In this document: positions 1 to 7,856 of the stretch, piece after piece
How the letters are laid out: each line of letters starts with the position of its first letter
How positions within the stretch are numbered: the first letter of the stretch is position 1
Origin: UBA6382 sp963617965
GTDB taxonomy: Bacteria > Bacteroidota > Bacteroidia > Bacteroidales > Bacteroidaceae
Assembly (NCBI GenBank): GCA_963617965.1
Contig: CAVEQO010000039.1
Location: 1-19,160, forward strand
DNA length: 19,160 nt
Direction of reading: 5' to 3'
Notes under the pieces: model-generated
The model's input: only the letters and a program-made list of their open reading frames with translations
What the model was told of the DNA's origin: nothing
The model's database searches: none
Position numbers and translations under genes: made by a program

Positions 1-308
1 CAGAAACAACTCAAACTGTCAAAAAACAGTTAATGAAACTACGCACAATGCTGTTTTTGTCAACTTATCGGCAATCAAAACATTAAGTTCAAATACAGCC
101 TGTGGCAAACTATTAGAAAACGTAATTCCTTCTGTAGGGGAATCCAACTAAAATCGTTATCTTTGTAGGCAAGATTTGTACATACACATTCTTGCCTACA
201 AATAGACCAAACATTAAAAGCATATGCAAAAAAGGGATCCCCTGATGGCAGCGAAGGGCTTTGGTCGGCCTGTAGACACCGTTGTGGAGTCCTGTTTTGT
301 AAGATATC
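1..308. other. Leader region upstream of the restriction-modification genes
   Basis: No convincing complete gene is visible. The first 33 bases are open in frame 1 and end in TAA at 31-33, so they could be the last ten codons of an upstream gene, but ten codons prove nothing. A TAnnTTTG promoter-like box lies at 158-165. Downstream of it a 38-codon ORF (224-340, plus strand) overlaps the start of the methyltransferase in another frame. Long minus-strand frames here resemble no family I recognise. Confidence 0.4.
158..165 (+). promoter_or_regulatory. Candidate Bacteroidota -7 box for the restriction-modification operon
   Basis: TATCTTTG matches the Bacteroidota housekeeping -7 consensus TAnnTTTG. 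No clear TTTG-like -33 element is seen at the usual distance, so this is a weak call. Transcription from here would leave a leader of roughly 135 nt before the GTG start at 309. Confidence 0.4.
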
Positions 309-2183
309 GTGGAGAAAAAAGAATTTACAGAATCGCGTAAAAAAGTAACATTCGTAGATCTGTTTGCCGGTGCTGGAGGTATCAGCGAAGGCTTTATACA
401 GGCATATACCGATGACAAGTATTTTGATTTCCGTTTGGCCAGCGACATAAATGAAAATTGCGAACTGACCCACCGGGTGCGCTACAACAATGTTCTTGGA
501 CTTGATACAGAGTTCATTTGCCAGGACATCATGGACGATTCGTTTCTTCCCAACCTGTTGGACAAACTGAACGGGCAAGAGATTGAAGTGGTAACAGGCG
601 GCCCGAGCTGTCAGTCATTCAGTCTTGCCGGACGCAGAAAAAAGATGGACAAACGCGATGACCTTTTCTTCCATTATCTCAAGATCATAAAGGCTTTGCG
701 CCCCAAATACTTTGTAATGGAGAATGTCAAGGGTATCCTCACAAAGGACAAAGGACGAATCAAAGAGCGCATCTTGCGGGAGATCCGCTCTATCGTAGAC
801 CCGATGGCCTTTCAGCAACTTCTTGACTATATTGAGGTTAATTTGCAGAAGCGTATAACCCCTGCTTTATATGACGCATTGACCATAAAGCTAAGATTGG
901 AGGCATACGAGGACAATGCGGATGCTATAGAACAGTCTTTCTTTGACAATCTGGACGCCCAACTCCGTGAACTAACGACCAAAAACCTTGCTTACAATGT
1001 GAGCAAGAGCAATGACGCTGTGAATACAATCAGACATGGACTCATTTTGTTGAAGCAAAGAAAATCGCGCGAGGAAATCCGCAAGCGAATCATTCAACTC
1101 AAGACAACCGCACATATGGACAACGACCGTTTTGTTGACAAATACAATGCGGCAGTTGAAGCGGTATCTACCGAAGATATTTTCGACTCCATGGAGAAAG
1201 CCATTGATGACGTGGCTACTCTTGGCAATTGCAAAAAAGATGCCGATGCAATAAAGAAATCGCTTGAACTTTACGTGTCTACCTTTGATGAGTGTATCGA
1301 CTTTATACGAGAAACCCTCCCAGACAACGAGAAGACAATAAAAGAGTTTGACACCATGATGAAAAATGTAAGACTTTACAACATCGAGAAACCTATCGTT
1401 GTAATGTCTGCCAATTATGGTGTACCCCAAAACCGGGAGCGCGTGTTGTTTGTCGGTTGCCGCAACGACCAAGACCTCATCACTGAAATTCCGGCAACTG
1501 TGGCGGAAAGCGACCGGGTAAAAGTGTATGAAGCAATTTGGGATATGGACACGCTTGACAATGGCGAGACTGCAACAAGGTACAAGAGTCCAAAAACGAT
1601 AGCCAAATACGAAAGGGGGAAAAAACGCCGTGCCATTCAAGGAGAACCTGACGAACGAGGGATGCTCTATACGGAATGGTCTAAAACGGGAAGATTGAGG
1701 CATCGCTTCACGTTTGATGAAGAACCGTTCTACGTGGCCAACACGGATGAATTGAAAAAGGCTTCTGCACATAAGAGAATGGAACTTTTCAACCATCAGA
1801 CAAGCTTGCAGAATGAAACTGTCCGCAAACGGCTTCGCATTATAGCCAAACACGGAGACTACGATGACGCAAAGGCGGAACTGAAGGAGAAAGGATTGGA
1901 TTCAAACAAGCGGAATTACACTGTGCTTGACCCATTGGGGCAAAGCCCAACTGTCTGCACAATGCCGGATGACTTCATCCACTACGCTGCTTGCCGTCCA
2001 ATGACCGTACGCGAAATGGCTCGTTTACAGAGTTTTGACGATTCTTTCGTGTTTCAAGGAAAAAGACAGACTGGCGGTAATAACCGTCAAAAAGAAATAC
2101 CGCAATACACGTTGGTCGGCAATGCTGTTCCCCCTCTGATGGCAAGAGCTATTGCAAACACAATACTTGAACACATAAAATAG
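309..2183 (+). CDS. DNA (cytosine-5-)-methyltransferase of a type II restriction-modification system
   Basis: This enzyme methylates cytosine at C5 within a specific DNA site and so protects the host from the nuclease encoded next. Of its 624 residues, motif I is DLFAGAGG (about 17-24), motif IV is GGPSCQSFS (97-105) with catalytic Cys101 (PSCQ instead of the usual PPCQ), motif VI is ENV (138-140), motif VIII is QNRERV (374-379), motif IX is RPMTVREMARLQSF (563-576) and motif X is LVGNAVPP (602-609). The target-recognition region is about 440-555. Between motifs VI and VIII lie some 230 residues of charged, probably helical sequence, where typical family members have a few tens; this explains the large size. 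The start is GTG: an in-frame TAA at 300-302 excludes longer versions, and motif I begins soon after. The nuclease gene follows after 7 bp, indicating one operon. Target site cannot be read from sequence; a CCNGG-like site is an inference from the nuclease family. Confidence 0.93.
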   Translation: MEKKEFTESRKKVTFVDLFAGAGGISEGFIQAYTDDKYFDFRLASDINENCELTHRVRYNNVLGLDTEFICQDIMDDSFLPNLLDKLNGQEIEVVTGGPSCQSFSLAGRRKKMDKRDDLFFHYLKIIKALRPKYFVMENVKGILTKDKGRIKERILREIRSIVDPMAFQQLLDYIEVNLQKRITPALYDALTIKLRLEAYEDNADAIEQSFFDNLDAQLRELTTKNLAYNVSKSNDAVNTIRHGLILLKQRKSREEIRKRIIQLKTTAHMDNDRFVDKYNAAVEAVSTEDIFDSMEKAIDDVATLGNCKKDADAIKKSLELYVSTFDECIDFIRETLPDNEKTIKEFDTMMKNVRLYNIEKPIVVMSANYGVPQNRERVLFVGCRNDQDLITEIPATVAESDRVKVYEAIWDMDTLDNGETATRYKSPKTIAKYERGKKRRAIQGEPDERGMLYTEWSKTGRLRHRFTFDEEPFYVANTDELKKASAHKRMELFNHQTSLQNETVRKRLRIIAKHGDYDDAKAELKEKGLDSNKRNYTVLDPLGQSPTVCTMPDDFIHYAACRPMTVREMARLQSFDDSFVFQGKRQTGGNNRQKEIPQYTLVGNAVPPLMARAIANTILEHIK

Positions 2184-2190
2184 GAATCCT

Positions 2191-3423
2191 ATGATACACA
2201 TGAGGTCTTTCAGCAAGTTTGAGGAAAACAATCTGAAGTTCCTCACCCAGAAGAACATTGAGCATACTCTTGTTCAAATAACCGAAACCGGTTACAACAA
2301 AAGTATTCTCGATGCCACTGATCCTATGCGTCAGTATTTCAAAACAGTTGGCATGCATGACTATGACCTACAATCACAGGGGCAAGAAAACAAGGTGTTC
2401 CAGCCTACAACTATATTGGACGGAACATCCATGTATCCAACATCAACATCCTTGTATCGTCCTGAGACAAAGAAAGGAGATCCACGAATCTGGACAAACA
2501 GTCTGAAAAAGTACTGTGTTCCTAACGACATCCTGCTTATGCTTTACCACAAAGAAAAACTGTATGTGGTGAACCTTACGCAGGTCAATATAGAAGAGGC
2601 ATTCAATTCGGTAATCATCACTCCTATCAAAGAATTGATAAAGGAAGTAAATTCCGAGGCTATGAATGCAGCTAACGAGCTGACCGGATTATTGCGGGAC
2701 ATTGCAAAAGAATGGCATCCGGCAGAGGTCTTGGCAGATACGGGAATTGGTCGCGCTGTAGAAACGCTCCTCGGAATTGGCATGAATTGTTCAAAGCAAC
2801 CAGACTATAAGGGCATTGAATTAAAAAGTTACCGCGAGAAACGTCCGAGAGTCAGAGCTACATTATTTACGCAAGTTCCCGACTGGAAAAACAGCCGCTT
2901 AAAATCTGCGAAAGAGATTGTTGCCAAATATGGTTATATGCGACCCAACAATGAGGGAAAAATGATCAAGACCTACCAAAACACTCTCAGTTGCGCAGCA
3001 CCCAATGCCCAAAACTTAGTCATGACCTTATATTCAAAGGATGAAGTTCTCGCCATTGAAGAGAAAAGAGCAAAGGTTGACAAAGACGTTATCAAATACC
3101 TGAAAGCGGCTGATGTAGCACTGTGGCAACTACCTGCCCTCCGCCAACGTTTGTTAGAAAAACACCACGAGACATTTTGGATAGAAGTCGAGTCTCGTGT
3201 TGACGGAAATCGAGAACTGTTCCGTCCTACAATCGTTGAGCACACCAAGAATCCTGTAGTTTCCCAATTTGACACTCTTCTTGACGCTGGATACATAACA
3301 GTGGATTTGTTGTTATCACGTCCAAGTGGAAATGGTGACACCATATCATTCAAAATGAACAAGGAAGCTCGTTCTATGTTGTTTCCTGAAAGTGAGCAAA
3401 TAAATTTGCGCCAACAACTGTAG
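2191..3423 (+). CDS. Type II restriction endonuclease, MvaI/BcnI family
   Basis: Predicted site-specific endonuclease partnering the methyltransferase that ends 7 bp upstream. Of 410 residues, the C-terminal half carries the nuclease signature: TGIGRAVETLLGIGMN followed by PDYKGIELKS at 204-213. This gives D205-x4-E210-x-K212, the same spacing as the D-x4-E-x-K active site of MvaI. MvaI and BcnI themselves are about 240 residues, so the first ~175 residues here are an added N-terminal domain that I do not recognise; it may be a DNA-binding or effector domain. MvaI cuts CCWGG and BcnI cuts CCSGG, so a related five-base site is plausible but unproven. ATG at 2191 is the first start after the methyltransferase stop; a second Met lies at codon 4. 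Family assignment rests on recalled motif similarity. Confidence 0.8.
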   Translation: MIHMRSFSKFEENNLKFLTQKNIEHTLVQITETGYNKSILDATDPMRQYFKTVGMHDYDLQSQGQENKVFQPTTILDGTSMYPTSTSLYRPETKKGDPRIWTNSLKKYCVPNDILLMLYHKEKLYVVNLTQVNIEEAFNSVIITPIKELIKEVNSEAMNAANELTGLLRDIAKEWHPAEVLADTGIGRAVETLLGIGMNCSKQPDYKGIELKSYREKRPRVRATLFTQVPDWKNSRLKSAKEIVAKYGYMRPNNEGKMIKTYQNTLSCAAPNAQNLVMTLYSKDEVLAIEEKRAKVDKDVIKYLKAADVALWQLPALRQRLLEKHHETFWIEVESRVDGNRELFRPTIVEHTKNPVVSQFDTLLDAGYITVDLLLSRPSGNGDTISFKMNKEARSMLFPESEQINLRQQL

Positions 3424-3638
3424 CCACTGAACAATAGTAACAAGGTGGGTTTCCACTTTCCATAATGCTGTTATACCAGAAAGGCAACGATGGCAAAAGC
3501 CGTGTAACGACGGGGCGCAGCGACCGGGACAGATACCGTCATGTTCCCTGTAGTGTTTACGGGCATTCTTGCACTCCTCCGCAAACAACACGTTGGACTC
3601 CACTACAATATATGCACGGGCAACACGTTATATAGGGT

Positions 3639-4820
3639 ATGAGCTGGACCAACAACACCAAGGAGATAAAGTATATCCTGATAGCCGCCGCCGTGATAAT
3701 TGCCGGTGTATCACTGGTGTACTCCCACTTCCTTGTAAAGAGCCTTGAGAGGGACGCCAACGACAAGATGGGCATCTGGGCCGAGGCCATGCAGGCACTC
3801 AACAACGCCGATGAAAACACCGACCTAAACCTCGTGCTCAAGATACTCGACACAAACAACACCATCCCTGTCATGGTGATGAACGAGAACGGGGAAGTAG
3901 AGACGACCCGCAACATAGACTTTTCGGGACTCTCCCCCAAAGACTCCCTCGGGAAGATCGCCAGAGAAGTCCGGCACATGAGGCGCGGCGGCTATTCCAT
4001 AAAGATATCCTACAGCCAAGAACCGGCTTCGGCCACTGCCAAACAGTCATACATGGAGATTCTCTACGACGACTCCGTTGTGCTGAAACAGCTGTCGGTA
4101 TACCCGTACATCCAAATATGCATACTCGCCCTCTTCGCCATAATCATAATCTTCGTGATTGTCAGTTCGCAGCGGGCAGAACAGAACAGGGTGTGGGTGG
4201 GCCTCACGAAAGAAACCGCCCACCAGCTCGGCACGCCGATCTCGTCGCTGATGGCATGGGTAGAGATAATGCGCGAAACCTACCCCGAAGATCCGGTGAT
4301 ACCCGAATTCGGCAAGGACGTGGACAGGCTCAACCTCATCGCCGAACGTTTTTCAAAGATCGGCTCACTGCCCGAGTCCAGGCCCGAGAGCGTCAACGAG
4401 GTTATCTGGCACGTTGTCAACTACCTCAAGCCGCGCTCCTCCAACAAGGTCAGGATCACCTGCAACCTGCCTGAAAAAGACACCAAGATAAAGATGAACG
4501 CCCCCCTGTTTGAATGGGTGATAGAAAACATCTGCAAGAACGCCATGGACGCCACCGAGGGGCGTGGAAGCATAGACATAACGGCAAGAGAAGAAGCGCG
4601 CCGCTTTGTCATAGAGATAAGCGACACGGGGAAAGGCATCGCCAGAAACAGGTTCAAGTCCATCTTTGACCCGGGCTACACCACCAAGAAACGCGGGTGG
4701 GGACTGGGGCTGTCGCTCGCAAAGCGCATTGTCGAAAAATACCACAAAGGCAGGATCTTCGTGAAAAGTTCGGAACTCGGCGTGGGGACCACGTTCCGCA
4801 TAGAACTAAGGAAAGACTGA
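3639..4820 (+). CDS. Membrane-bound sensor histidine kinase
   Basis: A two-component sensor kinase that autophosphorylates on histidine and would pass phosphate to a response regulator. Of 393 residues, transmembrane segment 1 is about 12-33, a short extracytoplasmic sensor region spans about 34-150, and transmembrane segment 2 is about 156-176. The H-box is HQLGTP with His195 as likely phosphoacceptor; Gln replaces the usual Glu after the histidine. The ATPase domain has an N-box (ENICKNAMDA, Asn297 and Asn301), a G1 box DTGKGI (329-334), an F-box region around SIFDPGYTTKK and a G2 box GWGLGLSLAKRI (353-364). No HAMP, PAS or receiver domain is visible. No response regulator gene is adjacent, so the kinase is an orphan in this window. 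Codon use is more GC-rich than the restriction-modification genes to its left, in line with the core genes to its right. Confidence 0.92.
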   Translation: MSWTNNTKEIKYILIAAAVIIAGVSLVYSHFLVKSLERDANDKMGIWAEAMQALNNADENTDLNLVLKILDTNNTIPVMVMNENGEVETTRNIDFSGLSPKDSLGKIAREVRHMRRGGYSIKISYSQEPASATAKQSYMEILYDDSVVLKQLSVYPYIQICILALFAIIIIFVIVSSQRAEQNRVWVGLTKETAHQLGTPISSLMAWVEIMRETYPEDPVIPEFGKDVDRLNLIAERFSKIGSLPESRPESVNEVIWHVVNYLKPRSSNKVRITCNLPEKDTKIKMNAPLFEWVIENICKNAMDATEGRGSIDITAREEARRFVIEISDTGKGIARNRFKSIFDPGYTTKKRGWGLGLSLAKRIVEKYHKGRIFVKSSELGVGTTFRIELRKD

Positions 4821-4904
4821 ACCCGAAGAACAGCCCCGCAAAATCACGGCAGACCCACAGCAACATATTTCGGCAAAGAGACCATTTTCTATCCTGCGAA
4901 TGTC

Positions 4905-4933
4905 TTTAATTAAGCAAAAAAGCACTAACTTTG
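4905..4933 (+). promoter_or_regulatory. Bacteroidota promoter for the yceD-rpmF-fabH operon
   Basis: A -7 box TAACTTTG at 4926-4933 is preceded by TTTA at 4905-4908 with a 17-bp spacer, close to the TTTG/TAnnTTTG consensus. It lies between the upstream ATG at 4900 and the ATG at 4954. Transcripts starting about 7 nt downstream of the box could only use the latter, and this fixes the yceD start. Confidence 0.7.
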
Positions 4934-4953
4934 CCGTTCAAAAGAGCGAGACC

Positions 4954-5412
4954 ATGTCTATCTACCTTGATTTGAGGGCGGTTTGCGCACAGACACAGAC
5001 TCTTGAGTACGCCATAGACAGCAGTATGTTCCAGTCCGTGGACAACAGTGTGGTCAAGAGTGGGGAGTGTGTCGCGAGGGTGACCGCCGCGCGCAGGGCC
5101 GCAGGATATGATATCGCTTTCGACATAAGGGGGACGGTCACGGTAGAGTGCGACCGCTGCCTGAACGACATGGAGGTCAGCATAGACAGGACGGAGAAAC
5201 TGGAAGTCCGGATTGCCGACCGCGACGAGGATGCGGGGGAGACCGTATTCGTGAGCAAGGACACGACCAAGATAGACCTGTGGCCTTTCATATACGATTT
5301 CATTGCCCTGGCCATACCCTTAGCCCATAGCCACCCGGAGGGGCAGTGCGACAGGGAAATGCTCGACACCCTCGACAAGTATATGGTCCAGACTCCCGGT
5401 GAGGAGGACTGA
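4954..5412 (+). CDS. yceD: YceD/DUF177 family protein
   Basis: A member of the DUF177 (YceD) family, which is usually encoded directly upstream of rpmF and has been linked in bacteria and plants to 23S rRNA accumulation; its biochemical activity is not established. The 152-residue product has the family's Cys-pair CDRC (66-69) after a strand-rich N-terminal half, another Cys at 132, and an acidic C-terminus. The frame is open from an ATG at 4900, but that start lies upstream of the TAACTTTG promoter box at 4926-4933, so the ATG at 4954 (MSIYLDLRAV) is preferred. rpmF follows after 44 bp in the same direction, the family's standard arrangement. Assignment rests on the Cys motif, length and position. 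Confidence 0.85.
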   Translation: MSIYLDLRAVCAQTQTLEYAIDSSMFQSVDNSVVKSGECVARVTAARRAAGYDIAFDIRGTVTVECDRCLNDMEVSIDRTEKLEVRIADRDEDAGETVFVSKDTTKIDLWPFIYDFIALAIPLAHSHPEGQCDREMLDTLDKYMVQTPGEED

Positions 5413-5456
5413 CCCCCGGAAAAAGAAAGAAACAAACATACTAAAACAACACAAAA

Positions 5457-5642
5457 ATGGCACATCCCAAAAGAAGACAATCAAAGACAAGAACCCGCAA
5501 GAGAAGAACTCACGACAAGGCGGTTGCCCCTACGCTTGCCATCTGCTCCCACTGCGGTGAACTTTACGTTTACCACACCGTGTGCCCGTCGTGCGGGTAC
5601 TACAGAGGCAAGGTCGCCATCGCCAAGGAAACAGCAGAGTAA
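5457..5642 (+). CDS. rpmF: 50S ribosomal protein L32
   Basis: A structural protein of the large ribosomal subunit. The 61-residue product begins MAHPKRRQSKTRTRKRR, the highly basic start typical of L32, and has four zinc-binding-type cysteines as two pairs, C30-x2-C33 and C43-x2-C46. Length is normal for the family. It sits between yceD and fabH, 30 bp before fabH, an order found in many bacteria, and is probably expressed from the promoter upstream of yceD. Confidence 0.97.
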   Translation: MAHPKRRQSKTRTRKRRTHDKAVAPTLAICSHCGELYVYHTVCPSCGYYRGKVAIAKETAE

Positions 5643-5672
5643 CCGGCAGCGCCGTTCTTTAATTTTACCGCC

Positions 5673-6758
5673 ATGGGAAATATCAACGCAGTCATAACCG
5701 GTGTCGGGGGATGGGTTCCGACCTATATCCTCGACAATGACGAGATGTCGCACATTGTAGACACCAGCGATGAATGGATAATGGAACGCATCGGCGTGAA
5801 GACGCGCCACATCCTCAAGCCCGAGGAAGGGGCCGGCACGTCCTTCATGATGACGAAAGCCGTCAGACAACTGCTTGACAAGACACAGGCGGATCCGGAC
5901 TCCATAGAAGCGGTGATTGTCGCAACGACAACTCCGGACTACCATTTCCCGTCCACCGCATCACTGGTGATCGGCAATATCGGGCTGCGCAACGCCTACG
6001 GCTATGACCTCGAGGCGGCCTGCGCCGGCTTCCTCTATGCCATGGAGCAGGGCGCGTGTCTGATACGCAGCGGACGGCACAAGAGAATCATTGTCTGCGG
6101 CGGCGACCACATGTCTTCCATGACAAACTACGAAGACCGCAACACATGCCCCATATTCGGCGACGGTGCGGCCTGCGTCATGATGGAAGCCACGGAAGAG
6201 GACTACGGTCTGATGGACAGCTATCTCCGCGTGGACGGCAAGGGCTACGAGAACCTCCACATGGCAGCAGGCGGCTCAGCCAGAATGCCGAGCCACGAGA
6301 CAGTGGACCAGCGGCTGCACTACGTGTATCAGGAAGGGCGTGCGGTTTTCAAGCACGCCGTCACCAACATGAGCAATGCCGTGGAAACGATAGCCAACCG
6401 CAACAACCTCACCAACGAGGATATCGCATGGGTGATACCGCATCAGGCCAATGTGCGCATAGAGAGTGCCGTGGCCAGGCGCATAGGTGTCACTGAAGAC
6501 CACGTGATGATAAACATCGACCACATGGCCAACACCTCAGGCGGTACCCTTCCTCTCTGCCTGTGGGAGTATGAACCCAAACTGAAAAAGGGAGACAAGC
6601 TAATCTTCACGGCTTTCGGTGCCGGCTTCACGTGGGGAGCAAGCTACATGATCTGGGGATACGACGGAAGCAAGTTCGCGGACACTCCGGCAGAATTCTA
6701 CAAGGAGGGTGTCATCAGCCGCGAGGACTGGTACGCCAAGAGACGCAACGGCAAATAG
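5673..6758 (+). CDS. fabH: 3-oxoacyl-[acyl-carrier-protein] synthase III
   Basis: Catalyses the first condensation of fatty-acid synthesis, joining an acyl-CoA primer to malonyl-ACP in the cytoplasm. The thiolase-fold catalytic triad is visible: Cys117 in EAACAGF, His257 in VIPHQAN and Asn287 in MANTSGG. An N-terminal GVGGWVP and a glycine-rich C-terminal stretch (FTAFGAGFTWGA) are as in the family. At 361 residues it is longer than the E. coli enzyme (317), mainly through a charged C-terminal tail of about 30 residues after the final glycine-rich strand. It follows rpmF by 30 bp. A hairpin terminator lies 55 bp downstream, so the yceD-rpmF-fabH transcript may end there. Confidence 0.95.
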   Translation: MGNINAVITGVGGWVPTYILDNDEMSHIVDTSDEWIMERIGVKTRHILKPEEGAGTSFMMTKAVRQLLDKTQADPDSIEAVIVATTTPDYHFPSTASLVIGNIGLRNAYGYDLEAACAGFLYAMEQGACLIRSGRHKRIIVCGGDHMSSMTNYEDRNTCPIFGDGAACVMMEATEEDYGLMDSYLRVDGKGYENLHMAAGGSARMPSHETVDQRLHYVYQEGRAVFKHAVTNMSNAVETIANRNNLTNEDIAWVIPHQANVRIESAVARRIGVTEDHVMINIDHMANTSGGTLPLCLWEYEPKLKKGDKLIFTAFGAGFTWGASYMIWGYDGSKFADTPAEFYKEGVISREDWYAKRRNGK

Positions 6759-6812
6759 CCACGACCACCTGTAAGGTTTTCTGAATCTTCAGGCTGTCCG
6801 CCCACAATACGG

Positions 6813-6855
6813 AAAACGCATCGCCATTTCAAGATCACGGTGCGTTTTTCTTTTA
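6813..6855 (+). terminator. Rho-independent-type terminator after fabH
   Basis: AAAACGCATCG (6813-6823) can pair with CGGTGCGTTTT (6838-6848): eleven pairs with one wobble and a 14-nt loop, followed by a T-rich run to about 6855. It lies in the 195-bp gap between fabH and era. No clear TAnnTTTG promoter is seen between it and era, so partial read-through is possible. Confidence 0.7.
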
Positions 6856-6953
6856 GGACGGGGTCACGGGAATGTCCAAAAGCACCGGCCTGTGGCAGGG
6901 TGATGCGGCACGGTGCGGGATATCCGTGAAACGCCCATAAAAACAACACGACC

Positions 6954-7838
6954 ATGGCACACAAATCCGGATTCGTAAATATCGTGGGAAACCCCAACGT
7001 GGGCAAATCCACGCTCATGAACATATTTGTCGGGGAAAGGATCAGCATCGCGACATTCAAGTCGCAGACAACCCGCCACCGCATAATGGGCATAGTAAAC
7101 CAGCCCGACTACCAGATAGTCTTCTCGGACACTCCGGGAGTGCTGAAGCCCAACTACAAGCTACAGGAATCCATGCGCTCATTCAGCAACAGCGCACTGA
7201 CAGACGTGGACATCCTCCTCTACGTTACCGACAGCGTAGAGAGTGCCGGAAAGAACTCCGATTTCATAGAGGCCGTGAACAGGCTGGAGACAACGCCCAA
7301 ACTCGTGCTGATAAACAAGATCGACCTGATCGACCAGAACAGGCTCAACGAACTCGTGGACATATGGGAAAAGCTCATTCCCGGCTGTGAGATCTTTCCC
7401 GTATCAGCCAAGCTGAAGTTCAACATAGACAATGTGCTGAAACGCATCAAGGAACTCCTGCCCGACTCCCCACCCTATTTCGGCAAAGACCAGCTGACGG
7501 ACAAACCGATGAGGTTTTTCGTGTCGGAAATAGTGCGCGAGAAGATACTCCTCTACTACGACAAGGAAATTCCGTACAGCGTGGAGGTTGTCGTCAACGA
7601 ATACAAGGAGTCGCCCGACATTGTCAGGATTTACGCCACGATAAACGTAGACCACGAGAGCCAGAAAGGAATAATCATAGGAAAGGGCGGTTTCGCCCTG
7701 AAGAAGGTGTCGGCAGAGGCAAGGAAATCCCTGGAGAGATTTCTCGGCAAGAAAGTCTTCATCCGCATCTTCGTGAACGTGGACAAGAACTGGAGGAATT
7801 CCTCGCGCGAGCTTTCGCGCTTCGGGTACAACCAATAA
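6954..7838 (+). CDS. era: GTPase Era
   Basis: A GTPase that binds the 3' end of 16S rRNA and helps mature the 30S ribosomal subunit. The 294-residue product has the G domain motifs G1 GNPNVGKS (12-19), G3 DTPG (59-62), G4 NKID (121-124) and G5 SAK (151-153). A C-terminal KH-type RNA-binding domain contains GIIIGKGG, at about residues 240-247. Length is normal. The der gene follows after 18 bp in the same direction, and the two ribosome-assembly GTPases probably share a transcript. The next upstream gene, fabH, is separated by a terminator. Confidence 0.97.
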   Translation: MAHKSGFVNIVGNPNVGKSTLMNIFVGERISIATFKSQTTRHRIMGIVNQPDYQIVFSDTPGVLKPNYKLQESMRSFSNSALTDVDILLYVTDSVESAGKNSDFIEAVNRLETTPKLVLINKIDLIDQNRLNELVDIWEKLIPGCEIFPVSAKLKFNIDNVLKRIKELLPDSPPYFGKDQLTDKPMRFFVSEIVREKILLYYDKEIPYSVEVVVNEYKESPDIVRIYATINVDHESQKGIIIGKGGFALKKVSAEARKSLERFLGKKVFIRIFVNVDKNWRNSSRELSRFGYNQ

Positions 7839-7856
7839 CAAAAGAACACAGACGCA

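Noticed and set aside
1..13. CAGAAACAACTCA at the window start, also found at about 15210
   Set aside because: A 13-base match with no extension on the visible side; too short to claim a repeat, and it is cut by the window edge.
972..1853. A 293-codon minus-strand frame inside the methyltransferase gene
   Set aside because: The plus-strand frame carries all catalytic motifs of a methyltransferase on both sides of it; the antisense product resembles nothing.
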